Assembly (NCBI GenBank): GCA_012932865.1
Contig: SAXG01000028.1
Span: forward strand, 434,001-498,000
Direction of reading: 5' to 3'
DNA length: 64,000 nucleotides
DNA from: Amylostereum areolatum
Taxonomy: Eukaryota > Basidiomycota > Agaricomycetes > Russulales > Stereaceae
The notes below the pieces were generated by a model. The model was not told the DNA's origin. It saw only the letters and a program-made list of their open reading frames with translations, and did no database searches. The translations under genes and the position numbers were made by a program. Each line of letters begins with the position of its first letter. Positions within the stretch are counted from its first letter, which is position 1. This document shows, in pieces, positions 32,971 through 44,590 of the stretch.

Positions 32971-34275
32971 TCACCTAGGTGCGGCTTTTCTGCTTTCTGT
33001 CGTCTAATCGCACCGTTGAACTCTTCGATACAGGGCTGTTTCTTGTGTTCGTCTTCGGGCGGTGTGCGAGGAGGCGGGTGAGCGCGAGGAAATAGTCGGG
33101 GAGGAGACTGAGGCTGGGTGGGGTAGGGGGTGAGGTGGACCGTGGGCAGGGATGGATATGCGAGACGGCCGGGCTGGGATGGATGGGGCGAAAAAAATGA
33201 GCGTGCGCCGAATGAGCATAGGTGTGCGGACAGACTGGAGCTTCAGGATTCCGGGTATGTGCCGCCGATGCTGGGCGACGTCAGGAAATCGTAGCAAACG
33301 AGGCCAGAATTCAAGAGTTGTTTGTTGAAACCAAAACACGCGTTCCCGTTGTACAATGTCCATGGAGAAAACCGTGCACGGTCTCACGCCCGCCTGGGCA
33401 AATTTCGACGCTCCGTCGAGTTGCCGACAGTGCCGACACTCGTCTTCCCATCGCCACCCATTCATCGAGCTCGCGCGTAACGTCCACAAGTCAAGCCATA
33501 AGTACGTTCCCGAAAATGTGCTCCGATTATGTCCTCGAAGGCACGTTTCACCCACTTTCCACTTTCTACGCCTTCACCTTCCTCGTTTGCGGTGCTTTCC
33601 GCCGATTTCCCCCCTTGTTCTCGCCCCTTGGACACCCGACGGTGCGTACTTGGAAACCTCCCCTCTTCTTGCAACGTTTCAGATTTTAGGGGACCATGTA
33701 GAGTCATGACGTGTGGCGCAACTGATGCTGTCTGAACACTCATGCTAGGTGGACTGGAAACAGATGGTGGCGAGAAACCCGTATACACGGAGGCGCGCGC
33801 TGGACCGTCACGGTCTCGTCCTGGAAGGGGGCGGTGTATTTTTGAAGGTATAGTAGCCTTTTTTCGTCATACTAAGCCATGCTGATGTCTACCTGCCATT
33901 TTACAGCCGTGGAGAGTGGACTGGCGGAAGCACAGACCTCGTCGAGTGCGAGTCGATTTGAATGTGATAGGTTCGTGATCCCTGCGCGTTTATGGGCGGA
34001 AACATCGCGGATACTAAAAGGAAAAAACCAGCATCTCACATCTGCTTAGCGCATGGATTGCACGGCGAGTTTGACTCATTATTCCTTTGCGCCGTGCCAG
34101 TCAGCACTCCTCGGAAACGGAGCGGGGAGACGAGCAGTGGATGACGTGCTCTGTCTGCGGCTTTTATCTTTGGATCCCACCTTCCCTCGCCCTCCCTCTC
34201 ATGTCCCATAAACAACTTACCTTTCCGCCAATCACAGGTCAACGCTCCTGCCTTCGTACACACTCTCAAAAAAAC
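32971..34275. other. Intergenic, 1.3 kb
   Basis: No confident gene. A minus-strand frame at 33462-33788 (KSETLQEEGRFPSTHRRVSK) has protein-like composition but no recognisable domain, and plus-strand frames overlap it. No RNA or repeat was recognised. Confidence 0.35.
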
Positions 34276-36552
34276 ATGGACGACAGTGTATATCAGCTAG
34301 AGAACGACGGAAGACCAGCAGCGACCGCCGGATTTGGCACCGATATTTACATACAGGAAGAAAATGCGGCAAGACCCTACACGGAGAAAATTATTCAAGA
34401 AGGTATCCCTCAATTTCTCATTGGTCGTCCCTGTCTTACAACTGCCACTTGTAGCCAATCGCGTCCCAACCAGAGAGGAGGATAAGGAGCGCGAAGAGTA
34501 CCTGTGGAAACAATACCTGTCGCAGACCGACAAAATCGATAAAGCGGTGGTGGAAAACTGGAAAGGCGACGCAGACAGCATTCTCCTCTTTGTGCGTCGT
34601 CGTCCTCCCCGAGTCGCACAGTCGCACTAATCCCAATCGGACAGACCGGACTGTTCTCTGCCACCGTTGGAGGTTTCATCATCGAAAGTTACAAGGGGCT
34701 ACAGCCGGATTCCGGAAACACAACCACCGAACTCCTCACGCAGCTCGTCGCATTCACCATTGACGGAACACGTCCAACCGCGTCCATTCCCCCCAAATTC
34801 CACGCCCCCACCAACAGCGTCTGGGTAAACGCGTTGTGGTTCTGCAGCCTGGTTCTCAGTCTTGTCTGTGCACTCGGCGCCACGCTTGTGCAACAGTGGG
34901 TCCGCACGTACACACAAGCCACACAAGACGAGAAATCAACGGCACGGTACCGCGCCCGCTCGCGTGTATTCATGTTCAATGGCGTCACCCGGTTCTACAT
35001 GCCCGAGGTTATCCGCTGCATTCCCATTCTTCTGCACTGCGCGCTGCTCTTCTTTTTTGTCGGCCTCGTCGTCTTCCTGCGCCCGATCCACGTCGTAGTG
35101 GCAAACATCGTCCTCGTCATCGTGTGCATCACGGGTGCTGTGTATTCATTCTTCACTCTCCTACCGCTCGTCGTGAAAGACAGCCCGTACCAAACACCAT
35201 TGTCCCCGGTCATATGGCGATCCCTCCATATCCTCGTTCTATCCATCTCGGCGTGGAGAACACTCTTGAAGAAACCCGTCGAAAGCTTCACAAACCCGGC
35301 TCGGCGGCTAGTGGAAGGAACGCAACGCCTCACACATCGCATCTCAACGCTCTTCAAAGAAAACCATCCCTTGGTGACCCTCGCATACGCCCTGGGGCGA
35401 TTTTCGGAGGTCACGGAGAGCATGGACGCCTACCGCGCTAAGGCCCGTCTGGACCGAGTTCGCGCAGAAGTAATCCAGTATGAAGAATTTGGTGCGCTGG
35501 CCGGCACCGTATACGATATTGTAACAGGCAGTGCGGAAGATCCTCGTCTCATCCTTGATGGTGCTAGCGCATTCTTGCGCCAACACCATACGAGCTACAC
35601 AAAGAATGACGACAAGATCTTGAAGAGACACTTCTCCCTCTCTCGGCCAGGACATATGATATACACCGTGGTCTCCGTGTCTGCGTCCTGTCGGGACGAC
35701 TACCGCGAGGCGTTCCTCCAACTCCTTTGGGAGCTATCGACACGATATTCCTATTCAAAGATCCAGAAGCCGTCACCCGTTCGCAATGTGCTCGCCAGAG
35801 TAGCCGGTCGGACTGGGTATCCACCCTGGGAGAAGGCTATCTCGAGCTACAACCGGGTTGTCGCCATCACCGCAGTGTGTATCCGCGCATGGACACATTA
35901 TCATGCTCTGTACGACGACTTCGATGTACTTTCAAGTCTGTACGACGGCCTCGTACCGCTTCTCGATGCCTTGGTTCCCTATTACGCGCAAGACCAGCGC
36001 GTGCACAGGCTCCTGTATCCCATCATTCGAGCCTATGCCGAACTCCTAGAGGAAGCCTTCCCTAAGGGCACCTTTCCACTCCGCCGCCAGTCCGAGCAGG
36101 TTTACGCAAAACACGGCACAAAATTCCGGGCAGTGTGGGATGCGATCAACGCGCGCGCTCAGATACACACGTCAATAATGAACGCTCCAGTTGAAGTGGC
36201 CCGCGACGAAGGCCCCACTGGTACTGAGCCGCTGCAGGACGACTGGAAGGAGCTAAGCGACTGCCTTCTTCCTTTCTACCACCGCATCGCGTCATCATCG
36301 CCCGAGGACGTTCGAATGGATGGTATGTCACCGTCGGCCACAGCGTCGACTCATACCGACACGCACCCTGATCATGGAGACGAGTCTCCTACGCGCGGCC
36401 TCGACGGGCGTCCGGGCCTACTCGAAGGGCAAGCGACCCGCGCATCCACGCCAGGATTACCTTCTGAAATCCCAGAGGACGCGCACGTCTCCATCGAAAT
36501 GGAAAATATTTCGTCTATCTCAGATGAGGGTGGTTGGGACATGGGTCTGTGA
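34276..36552 (+). CDS. DUF6535 membrane protein 2, intact
   Basis: Exons 34276-34402, 34455-34591 (137 nt) and 34645-36552; introns 52 and 53 bp; 723 residues. The short polar N-terminus is followed by the signature EYLWKQYLSQTDKIDKAVVE with NWKGDADSILLF, then TGLFSATVGGFIIESYKGLQPD. Predicted membrane helices: SVWVNALWFCSLVLSLVCAL, IPILLHCALLFFFVGLVVFL and VVANIVLVIVCITGAVYSFF. The C-terminal soluble region includes YEEFGALAGTVYDIV and LILDGASAFLRQHH, shared with copy 3. Its tail is Ser/Thr/Glu-rich. Splice positions and exon-2 length are identical in all three copies, supporting common origin. Biochemical function unknown. Confidence 0.85.
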
Positions 36553-36633
36553 AGCCTGAACGCATGATGCGCGCGCTTGCAGATTGCGTAAGTAGAGTAC
36601 TATACTTACGGTACATACGCGTCTTCCGTTAAG

Positions 36634-38043
36634 TCAACATTGTGGTATTGCATCGTGGGCGTTCAGCCAGGCGAGACACCGTGATATCAGAAAATTTCTT
36701 CTTCTCCTCCTTTCAGATAGTTCAGCGGAGCAGCGATTCAAATAGTGTAGTAACGTACCTTCGTAGGGAACCTGCAAAGCTATACCCGTCGCATGGATTC
36801 GATCCACCAAACCCCTCCCGTCGCGGCCCTCCAGCGCGAACGCACACTTTTCCAACACATCCACGCTCACCATCCCATCCTTCACCCACCTCCCAATCTC
36901 GCCGACAAAATCGTCGTCCAGAACACTCACCACCCTCACCGCCGGCTGCTTCGCACCCAGGGCGCCGACCGCGTTCACCAACGCCTGCGTACGCGTCGCC
37001 TTTTCTCCGCTGCTTCCATCCTCGCCGTTGACATATCCGAATATGAGGTGAGAGACGGCGGGGAGGGGGTACTCCGTCAGAACGCGGGTGACATCGTCGA
37101 CGCTGCCGGTCAGTGTGAGGGAGACGAGATGGAGCGCGGTGCTGAGGATGGAGGTGTACGCTTTGGGCGGCAGTTCGTCTAGCAGCCGGAGCGAGAGGTG
37201 CGTAAGGGATGGCGTTATTACACGGGGGAAAAGATTGAGGGTGGGATGGTGAACGTGCGCTGGGGCGATACCGGCGGGGAGAGCGAGCGGCGCTTCACCG
37301 ATACGGACGTAGCGGAGACGGGGGAGGGATGTCGGGAGAGCGAGTGGGATGTTCGATTCCTTGTATAAGCAAGGCATCACGGACACCACGAGCACTTCGA
37401 TCTTGACGAGGGAGGCGGTGAAGATGGACAGGTGGGCGGCATAGAAGAGGGTGATGCCGTAGCGATGGAGCTCGAGCTTGCGAAGAGACGGACCAAATGA
37501 GGATGCCATGGTATGTGCGAGGTCAGCGTTCGAGAAGAGCGGGTACGGCAGAAGCCCTTCCGCGTGCCATACACCACGGACGGTGAGGATGCGCACGAAG
37601 TAGAGATGCGGGAAAGTCAATCCGACAAGGTGCTCCGACCGAGTTTGGTAGTGGGCTGAAAGATCGACGATGACATGGTGGACGAGGTGGGTGTTGTCCA
37701 AGGTTAGGCTGGAGTAGATGCGCGGGGTAGATGCGCGGTCGAAGAGCATGCAGGCATAGAGAAAGGGCGTGGCGAGGGCGCGGAAGGAGCGGGAGACGAG
37801 GGGAAGGGCACGACGGGTCGGGAGGGATTCGAAGGAAATCTTCGATGAGACTGTCGACGTCGGTACGTTAGTCTACACCGGAAGAGAACATGTCGTCTGC
37901 GCTCGGGATGATCTCGAGGAACCGGTGAACATTCGTTGCGAGTTGGAATATGTAGAGCTGAAAGCTCCATCGGTAGCTGGGGGATAATCGTTTTGAGCAT
38001 TGGCTATGGGCTGAACGCGTGAAAAGGAACCTACGAAGTGCAT
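36634..38043 (-). pseudogene. FB11: F-box-like/LRR pseudogene, broken N-terminal third
   Basis: Exon 1 38035-38043 (ATG CAC TTC, then GTAGGT), intron 37977-38034, exon 2 from 37976 with LPMEL. An extra base at about 37962 shifts the F-box (QLYIFQLATNVHRFLEIIPS). A TAA follows near 37876 after DDMFSSGVD, and another shift lies near 37830 before LPTRRALPLVSRSFRALATPFLY. From there a single frame runs to 36634: MASSFGPSLRKLELHRYGIT, LVSLTLTGSVDDVTRVL, VVSVLDDDFVGEIGRWV, LEKCAFALEGRDGRGLVDRI, then about 45 extra residues. An internal ATG product from 37749 (371 residues) would lack the F-box. Confidence 0.75.
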
Positions 38044-38153
38044 CGCTGAGCTCGTGAGAACCGACGTCGACCGGTCGAGAGCCTAGAGGAGGAGAAATGT
38101 GGTTGATGATGAACCGTTCTGATTAGCTGAACGGCTCCTTCCATCGGTGGCGC

Positions 38154-38161
38154 TCAGCCAC
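38154..38161 (-). promoter_or_regulatory. GTGGCTGA motif upstream of FB11
   Basis: TCAGCCAC on the plus strand, 111 bp upstream of the FB11 start, same orientation as at the other minus-strand copies. The rest of 38044-38455 shows no gene. Confidence 0.4.
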
Positions 38162-38455
38162 AGGCGCGATTTGTGCGAGCGCGGTTGACAAGCAGATCCG
38201 AACCAATACTCTGCGAGCTTTAGCCCCACCGGTCACTGGTCCCTCGCTACTTGATGGTCGAGTGTTTCAGCACCAGCCTAGTGCACGTCAAACTACGCCT
38301 CTCAATCGCTCTGCCATAAAGGAATCGCCATTGCAGCAGGAGTACTGTAGTGCGCGGATGGAACTCGGAGGATGGCAAACATGCCGAGGTGAGTCGGCAA
38401 CGACGTATAGTCAGAAACACACTTACTGTACACCGGCGTCCAACTAACCCACCCC

Positions 38456-39731
38456 TCACGGCGCACCACCGGCAACATACCCCAACGCCCGCCCATCCCT
38501 ATTCTCCACCGCGAATCCGCATCCGACGAGCCCACCAACGTCCACCCGGCCGTTCTTCGCCCAAACTCTGAGGTTCGCCACGAACGCATCGTCCCGAACC
38601 TTCACATCTACAAGCTTCGTACCTCCTCGCGCGCGCAACCTGCCGATCGCGTCCACGAGCGCCTGAGCGCTGTACTCGTCGATATTAGAATCGTCACCGC
38701 GGATCGCAAAGTAAATGGCACTGATGGAGAGGTGCTTGACCGGCGGGAGGGTGTCCGACGCGAGAAGGTGCGTGATGGCGATGCAGGCTCCGGAGAGGGT
38801 GAGAGAGACAAGGCTGGGGGTGCAGGAGGAAAGCGCGGAATACGCGTCAAGCTCGTAGGGATGGGGTACATTGAGCGAGAGGTGTGTGAGCGCAGGGTGC
38901 AGCACGGAAGTGATGAACTTGTTCAACGGGAAGTGGACGTGCGTGGGCGTCGTGTTCTCCGTCGGAAATGCGCAGGCTGCGTTGTCGACGCGGAGGCAGC
39001 GGAGTCGGGGGAGCGCGGTGGGAAGCAACATGCAGCCATTGCGGGGGTCGTTCTCCCAGGATGTGTTGAGGCTTTGTAGAACAAGGGTTTCGAGGTGCAC
39101 GAGGGACTGCGTGAGCACGCTGAGGTGTGCGGGGTCGCGGAAGAGGAAGAGCGCGGGGTCGTTCAGGACGAGCATACGCAGGGTTGGGCCGAGCGCGCGA
39201 GCCATCGCACGCACGACGGCGTAGTCATCGAGCAGCGGGGGAGAAAGGGAGAGGCCCTTCCATCGTGTGTGGATAGACAAAATGTACACAGCGGGGAGGG
39301 AGGTGAAGAGCGATAAGAGGCCGGGTGATGCGGGAATGGAGAATGTCGTGGGGAGGTCAAGGATAAGGCGGCGGACGAAGGATAACTTGTATGGGCTGAG
39401 TGAGGCGGATAATGAACGGATGTCTTCGTGATTGAGGAGGAGACATTGGTAGAGGAGCGGGGTGGCGAGGGCGTTGAAGGTGCGACAGACAAGGGTGAGC
39501 GCACGGCGCGTCTGGAGGGTTGAGATGATGTGTGAGGTGTCAAGAAGGTCGTAGGGATCTTCGGGAAATGACTGATCGTTTGGATCGGGAACAGTGTCGA
39601 GGAGGTGAGGGTCGTGCGTCGCGCGCTGGAAGATGTCGAGCTGGAGCTCGACCGGCAACTGATAACACACCAACACGCAAAGTATCAGATCAACGACCAT
39701 CTCAAGACAGAACAAGGCTCACGCAAAGCAT
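38456..39731 (-). CDS. FB12: F-box-like leucine-rich protein, intact
   Basis: Exon 1 39723-39731 (ATG CTT TGC), intron 39659-39722 (GTGAGC..TATCAG), exon 2 38456-39658; 403 residues. F-box LPVELQLDIFQRATHDPHLLDTVPDPND, then LQTRRALTLVCRTFNALATPLLYQ, leucine-rich body (NYKLSF-type YKLSFVRRLILDLPTTFSI, MARALGPTLRMLVLNDPALF, LVHLETLVLQSL, LPRLRCLRVDN, LTHLSLNV, LVSLTLSGACIAITHLL) and C-terminus VGGLVGCGFAVENRDGRALG. Same subfamily as FB1, FB17 and FB18. The ATG upstream within the intron frame at 39715 is not needed. Likely SCF adaptor, nuclear or cytoplasmic. Confidence 0.8.
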
Positions 39732-39857
39732 ACTTTAGTCTTCTACGGGTGTCGTCGAGTGGAACACTCACGAACAACACACGTACGTCGAGGATGTGGT
39801 GGAAGAAATTTGTGGAAAGAGTCAAGACGTTGATTGGATGGCGGCATCAGCCGAGCA

Positions 39858-39865
39858 TCAGCCAC
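39858..39865 (-). promoter_or_regulatory. GTGGCTGA motif upstream of FB12
   Basis: TCAGCCAC on the plus strand, 127 bp upstream of the FB12 start, followed by CGGCCAC and an ACAGACGCG block also found upstream of FB2 (6149-6157). Confidence 0.45.
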
Positions 39866-40033
39866 AATCGGCCACAGACGCGTATGCGTTCTCGACTCAT
39901 CCTCGACATACACCTTAATTACCTCCCCCAGCTCTTTCTCCTTGAGCCGATTCTACGAGTTCTCATGCCGTCTCTGGAGAGTAGGCGGGTCTGATTTCCT
40001 CAAGTTTTCATTGCACTCAATTACACGTAAGTA

Positions 40034-40315
40034 CTAAGAGTCGGTGTCGAGATCTTTGACCATGTCTAATAGTGCCCTCCCCTTACCGTCCACCACGAAT
40101 CTGCGCCCATTCCATGCATCCGCATGCACCTCTCCGTCCCTTATCAAACGTACAACCACGGTCACAGTGATAACGTGCAAAAGCCTTACCAGACTGAGCG
40201 CCGGCAGCGTGCCCGACCTGAGTACGTCCACCCACTGCTGTACCTTATCCACCAAGATGGCATCATTGTCCCCTTCTTGAACCACCCAATCCGGCTTCGA
40301 TAGCGGGTGCCCCAT
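40034..40315 (-). pseudogene. FB13: relic C-terminal end of an F-box-like gene
   Basis: The minus-strand frame reads VQQWVDVLRSGTLPALSLVR, then VVVRLIRDGEVHADAWNGRRFVVDGKGRALLDMV. This matches the last 90 residues of the family (compare FB5 LQAWVDALMEAGN..LVRILDSGLAEALCDMV..LEECEFMVEGEDGRALL). No F-box or repeats remain upstream to 40700. Confidence 0.6.
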
Positions 40316-40717
40316 TCATCCTCGACGTTCTCATATCCACCGCATCATTTTCTCGGCATAAGACTGCACATATCGAACTTTGGGCTGAAGTTGTCAGTAA
40401 TGATAAATACTTATTAACACGAATAAAATTGTCACCGAACGTTGCGTGAGGCATCGATACCTCCCGTCGACAATTCTCTCCGTTGCAAAATAAAGCGGTT
40501 TAGAATTGGTTTAGAACATGCCAATTGGTACTTACATAAGTCAGTACGCGGAGGAGAACGTTCGGCCCGGCTCGGCTTGTAGAGCTCCGTGTATGTACCT
40601 ACTTTTCCCGCGCTAACCAGCCTCTGCCTGACCGGTCTGACCTTCTCATCCGAGTCGCCTTCTCCGTCGTCCAATATCTCCTCCTTGCCCTTCACTGCAT
40701 GCTCTCAAAGCTAGGAA
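40316..40717. other. Intergenic before FB14
   Basis: A minus-strand frame at 40432-40695 is open but unrecognised. Nothing else seen. Confidence 0.3.
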
Positions 40718-42028
40718 ATGTCATCGGTAAGCTGCTATGGCACGGCAGAAAACTTTTGATGACGCTTACATTGGGATGGACAATGCACAGCTCCCAACAG
40801 AACTCCTGATCGACATCATCGATCGTGCGACGCACGTACCCCACCTCCTCAGCATAGTACCCAAGCCGAGCGACGAGGATTTTCTTTGTGACTACGAGTT
40901 CGGAGATACGCTGGATGACTTTATCCATTCGCTCCGTACGCGACACGCCCTCAGTCTCGTTTGTCGCTCATTCAACGCCGTCACCACGCCCATACTCTAT
41001 TCCTGCCTCCTCCTCTCCTCCGCATCCACGCGCAACCTCAGAAATGGAATTACCGACGAGAATGCATCGCTCGTATTCCACGTTTTATTGGATCTAAACG
41101 CATTCACGTCAGCTACACTCGCCTCCCTCCCCTCCATCTTCATCCGCCTCCCCAACGTCCGTGCACTCTCAATATACGCGAATCTGGGCGACGGCAACTC
41201 TGCTCCCCCAATTCATTTCGCCTCGCACATCACGGACTCGATGGCCTCCGCCTTCGGCCCGACCTTGCGCAGGCTTGCCCTCTATCGGCACGCGCTTGCG
41301 TTCTTTGAGCCCCACCACTTCGCCTCCTTCACCTTCGCCCTCGTGCACCTCGAAGCCCTCGTCGCGCCGAATAACCACGCACCGCCCAACGTTCACGTCT
41401 TGATGGGCGCCGTCCGGCTCCCGACGTCCGTTCCTCACCTTCGCTACCTCAACGTCCCCGACTCGTCCTTCGTCCTTTCTGCACCCGCCGCCCCCGCGTA
41501 CGCACGTCGTCCTCTGGCTGATTCCCTTCACCACATCCTGTGCCCCGCGCTGACGCATCTCTCGATCGTCATGGACGTATGGTGCGTCTGGACGGCGTAC
41601 GACTCCATCGCCGTAGGCCTGCCCGAACCTCGTCGCGCTCACGCTCTCCGGCGGCACGCTGTCCGAGCTCGTATTCCTTCTGCGCGCAGAGTCCAGGACC
41701 CAGTTTCCGGCCGTGTCGCAGCTCATTTTTGAAGACATTCTTTTGGAAGAGTGGGACGACGGTATTGTGGATGAAGAAACGGGGGAGGGGCCGCTGCCAG
41801 TGTTCGGTCGTATGCAGCTGTGGGTGGACGCGCTGGCAATGCTTAGGGCGCGCACGCCGACGCTGAGCGTTGCTAGGGTTGTCGACGAAGTGTTTCTGGA
41901 CGGAATACGAAAGTATGCGCGAGAGGGAAAGGTGCGGGTCAACGCGTTGGAGGGGTGCGGGTTCGCTGGTGGAAGATGGGAAGGGAAGGGCCTTGCTGGA
42001 TGGACTTCAGGTAGGTGGGCCTTCGTGA
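40718..42028 (+). pseudogene. FB14: F-box-like/LRR gene, two frameshifts near the C-terminus
   Basis: Exon 1 40718-40726 (ATG TCA TCG, then GTAAGC), intron 40727-40790, exon 2 from 40791 with LPTELLIDIIDRATHVPHLLSIVPKP. The frame is intact through MASAFGPTLRRLALYRHALAF, LPTSVPHLRYLNVPD and LTHLSIVMDVW to SIAVG. An extra C at about 41618 shifts CPNLVALTLSGGTLSELVFL, which then continues to LEGCGF. A second shift at about 41960 precedes the true C-terminus VEDGKGRALLDGLQ, ending at 42028. FB7 is the closest relative. Ends are otherwise complete, so this is a young pseudogene. Confidence 0.75.
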
Positions 42029-42809
42029 GGGTGGCGCATGTGGTGGACATTTTGGCTCCACGGATCAGGGACGCCTTGGATGAATTAGGAGGAGATCTTG
42101 AAGGCAGGTCTGGGCGGGCTAGCCTTACGCGGGATCGCGGACAAGGACGATTGTTGCTGGTCATCACACTCAGTGCGTCTGTCTCCGTAGTACGGACACT
42201 GGCCTATCTTTACTATACTGATCATGTACGCTGTGTTGGATACGCACATGAGTATACTTACGGACATCCCTCTTGAACGAAACTGTGGCTCAACTCGTTC
42301 AGAACCTCCCACCACCCCATCGATCATCTTCAAGGTGCGGTCTCACCGAGCTCGCAGTTCCATACCCACTATTAAAATGATTTCGGTGCATCAGACTGTA
42401 TACATATTGGCTTGCATGACTCGCGCGTGCGTGCGGGCGATGGACACGACTGGACGCGCCTGTATGTGGTCTACTCCCGCTACGAACGCAAGGAGTGTAA
42501 GGATTTTGTCGCGGAAGGATGACGGAGACTGTTCAAGGGTGTTGCGGTTAGAAGATATGCAGGAGTCGGAGAGGAAAAGTTAACACACCATGAGTTGCGA
42601 CTTATCCGTCGCTCGTGACGCGTCTCCTATCGCAAGTGATATCCCATAGTGCTAGTAGTACCACACCTAGATAACCATTGTTTACGCGTGTGATTCAGGA
42701 AGTGCGCGCGAGCGAACGGTATCGTACTGGTGGTCCTTGAGCTAGATCCAATCAGGAATTATTTAAATTTTTCTCAATATTCAACCATCCCGCTCTTGAA
42801 CGTAAAATC
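42029..42809. other. Intergenic
   Basis: No gene, RNA or repeat recognised between FB14 and FB15. A CCAAT box lies at 42748-42752. Confidence 0.4.
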
Positions 42810-42940
42810 ATGAATTCCGTGCGTCTAATTCTCCTCGCTGGCCGTATCGATCTTCATCGACAGATTACCCGCAGAGCTCCAGCTCGACATCCTCGAGCGG
42901 TGTCTGCCCTCCGACATGATCCCACGTGCCATAGGGCCCG
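42810..42940 (+). pseudogene. FB15: truncated N-terminal relic, second subfamily
   Basis: ATG AAT TCC then GTGCGTC (42810-42825) mirrors FB3 exon 1 (ATG AAT TAC, GTGCGTC), and the intron ends with the same ATCGACAG. Exon 2 has one extra A before TTACCC and reads LPAELQLDILERC..PSDMIPRAIGP. Family sequence then stops; FB16 starts 100 bp later. Confidence 0.65.
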
Positions 42941-43049
42941 TGCGCGGCGGCGCTTCCGATAGTTGCTCTCCTCCGACCGTCACCGTCGACGCCGAACGCT
43001 GCATCGTCGGTATTCCAAGCGTACGACGACGCTCGCCAAGTACGAGAGC

Positions 43050-44348
43050 ATGCTTTCTGTGAGTTGTCCGTTCTCTCAGAGTCAGAGCAAACACCGCTTA
43101 CATACGTATATCGTCCATAGCTTCCCGTCGAGCTCCAGCTCAACATCTTCGAGCACGCGATCGTCACGACGAAGTACATGCATAACCCCGACGTCCTCGA
43201 GGTCCTCCCAGACCCGGAATATCCATATCCTTTCTGTCCCCGCAATAACTTGGCTTGGCTCCTCCTAGCCCTTCTAGACACCCTCCCGACCCGCCGCGCG
43301 CTCCCGCTCGTCTGTCGCACCTTTCACGCCCTCGCCACCCCGTTTCTCTACCAAGGCCTCATCCTCCGCAAACCCTCTTCCATCGCCTCCATCTCCAAAT
43401 CTCTCAACCCACACAACCTCTCCCACGTCCGCCACCTCATCCTCGACCTCTCATCTTCCTTCTCCATCTCCGCCTCGCACGACCTCCTCGCCCTTTTCAC
43501 CGCCCTGCCCGCCGTGCACATCTTCTCCATTTACTGCCACAGAGGGGCCAGGGCACGACGTCTCCGACGCCCCGCCCCTCCCGCATCATGCCGTCGTCCA
43601 CGCAATGGCCCGCGCCCTCGGCCCGTCCTTGCGTAAGCTCACCCTCGATGACGGCGCGCTTCAGCTCTTCCACAGCCCTGCCGAGGTGGACGTGCTCACG
43701 CAGACTCTAGTGAACCTCGAAGCCCTCGTTCTGATATCCTCGAGCGACTCCACTCGTACCCCACGGCTTCCCGCTACACTTACCCGGCTCCGCTACCTCT
43801 ACATCCACGGCCAGAAATCCTTCACCCTCCCGCCGGATGCCCCGCTCACACGGGCCCACGTCACGCTGAGCAACGTAACCGTTTCTGTCTTCCGCCTTAG
43901 CCTCACCCACCTCTCTATCGTGATACCTATGACCGCCGAGTTTGATTTCAAAGCGTACGACGCCCTGGTCACGTCCATGCCCAGCCTCGTCTCGCTCGCC
44001 CTATCCGGCACTTGCAGCGCCATCACGTATGCGTTCGCTGCGCGTGTTCTCCCCCCACTGGCCACGCACCTCGCCATCTTCGGGGTGTTTGACCCCCATA
44101 TGGGATGTGATTACGAACGGAAGACGTACGAGTTACAGGCGCTGGTTGACGCTGTGCGGGGGCTACGCGAGCGAGGCTGCACGTCGCTCGTGAGGTTCAG
44201 GATTTGGCACGGATCCTTGGTCAGGACGATCGGAGAGTGGGTGTCGATGAGAAAGGTGGATGTGAAAGGGCTCGAGGAGTGTGAGTTTGCGCTGGAGGAC
44301 TCGGAAGGAAGACCGCTTCTGGATGTGGTCCTCCCGGCGCCCTACTAG
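43050..44348 (+). pseudogene. FB16: F-box-like/LRR gene with one frameshift
   Basis: Exon 1 43050-43058 (ATG CTT TCT, then GTGAGT), intron 43059-43120, exon 2 from 43121 with LPVELQLNIFEHAIVTTKYM, then LEVLPDPEYPYPF and LPTRRALPLVCRTFHALATPFLYQ. After SIYCHRG, an extra base in the GGGG run at about 43544-43548 shifts the frame. The family continues intact to 44348: PLPHHAVVHAMARALGPSLR, LVNLEALVLISSSD, LVSLALSGTCSAITYAF, VKGLEECEFALEDSEGRPLLD. One base separates it from a full gene. FB2 is the closest relative, with four breaks. Confidence 0.75.
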
Positions 44349-44590
44349 TACACCCGTACCTTACCCCGCACTGTTCGAGTGCGCGGCGATGGCTTCTGTA
44401 CCAAACGCAGACCGTATCGTGTCGAATGCCATAAGTATGACTTGCAGCGATGTGCACGCCACTCGTGGCTCACGTGCACGGGAGGCGCCGCGATTTATAT
44501 ATTTGCATCTTTGTCCAGTCTTCTTTCAAGCTTCAAACTCCAACCTCCACCGCGCAACTGCTCACGACGACACCGAAGATTCTCTAGAAA

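Noticed and set aside
41169..42167. Minus-strand 332-residue frame
   Set aside because: It is antisense to FB14, whose family homology is clear on the plus strand.
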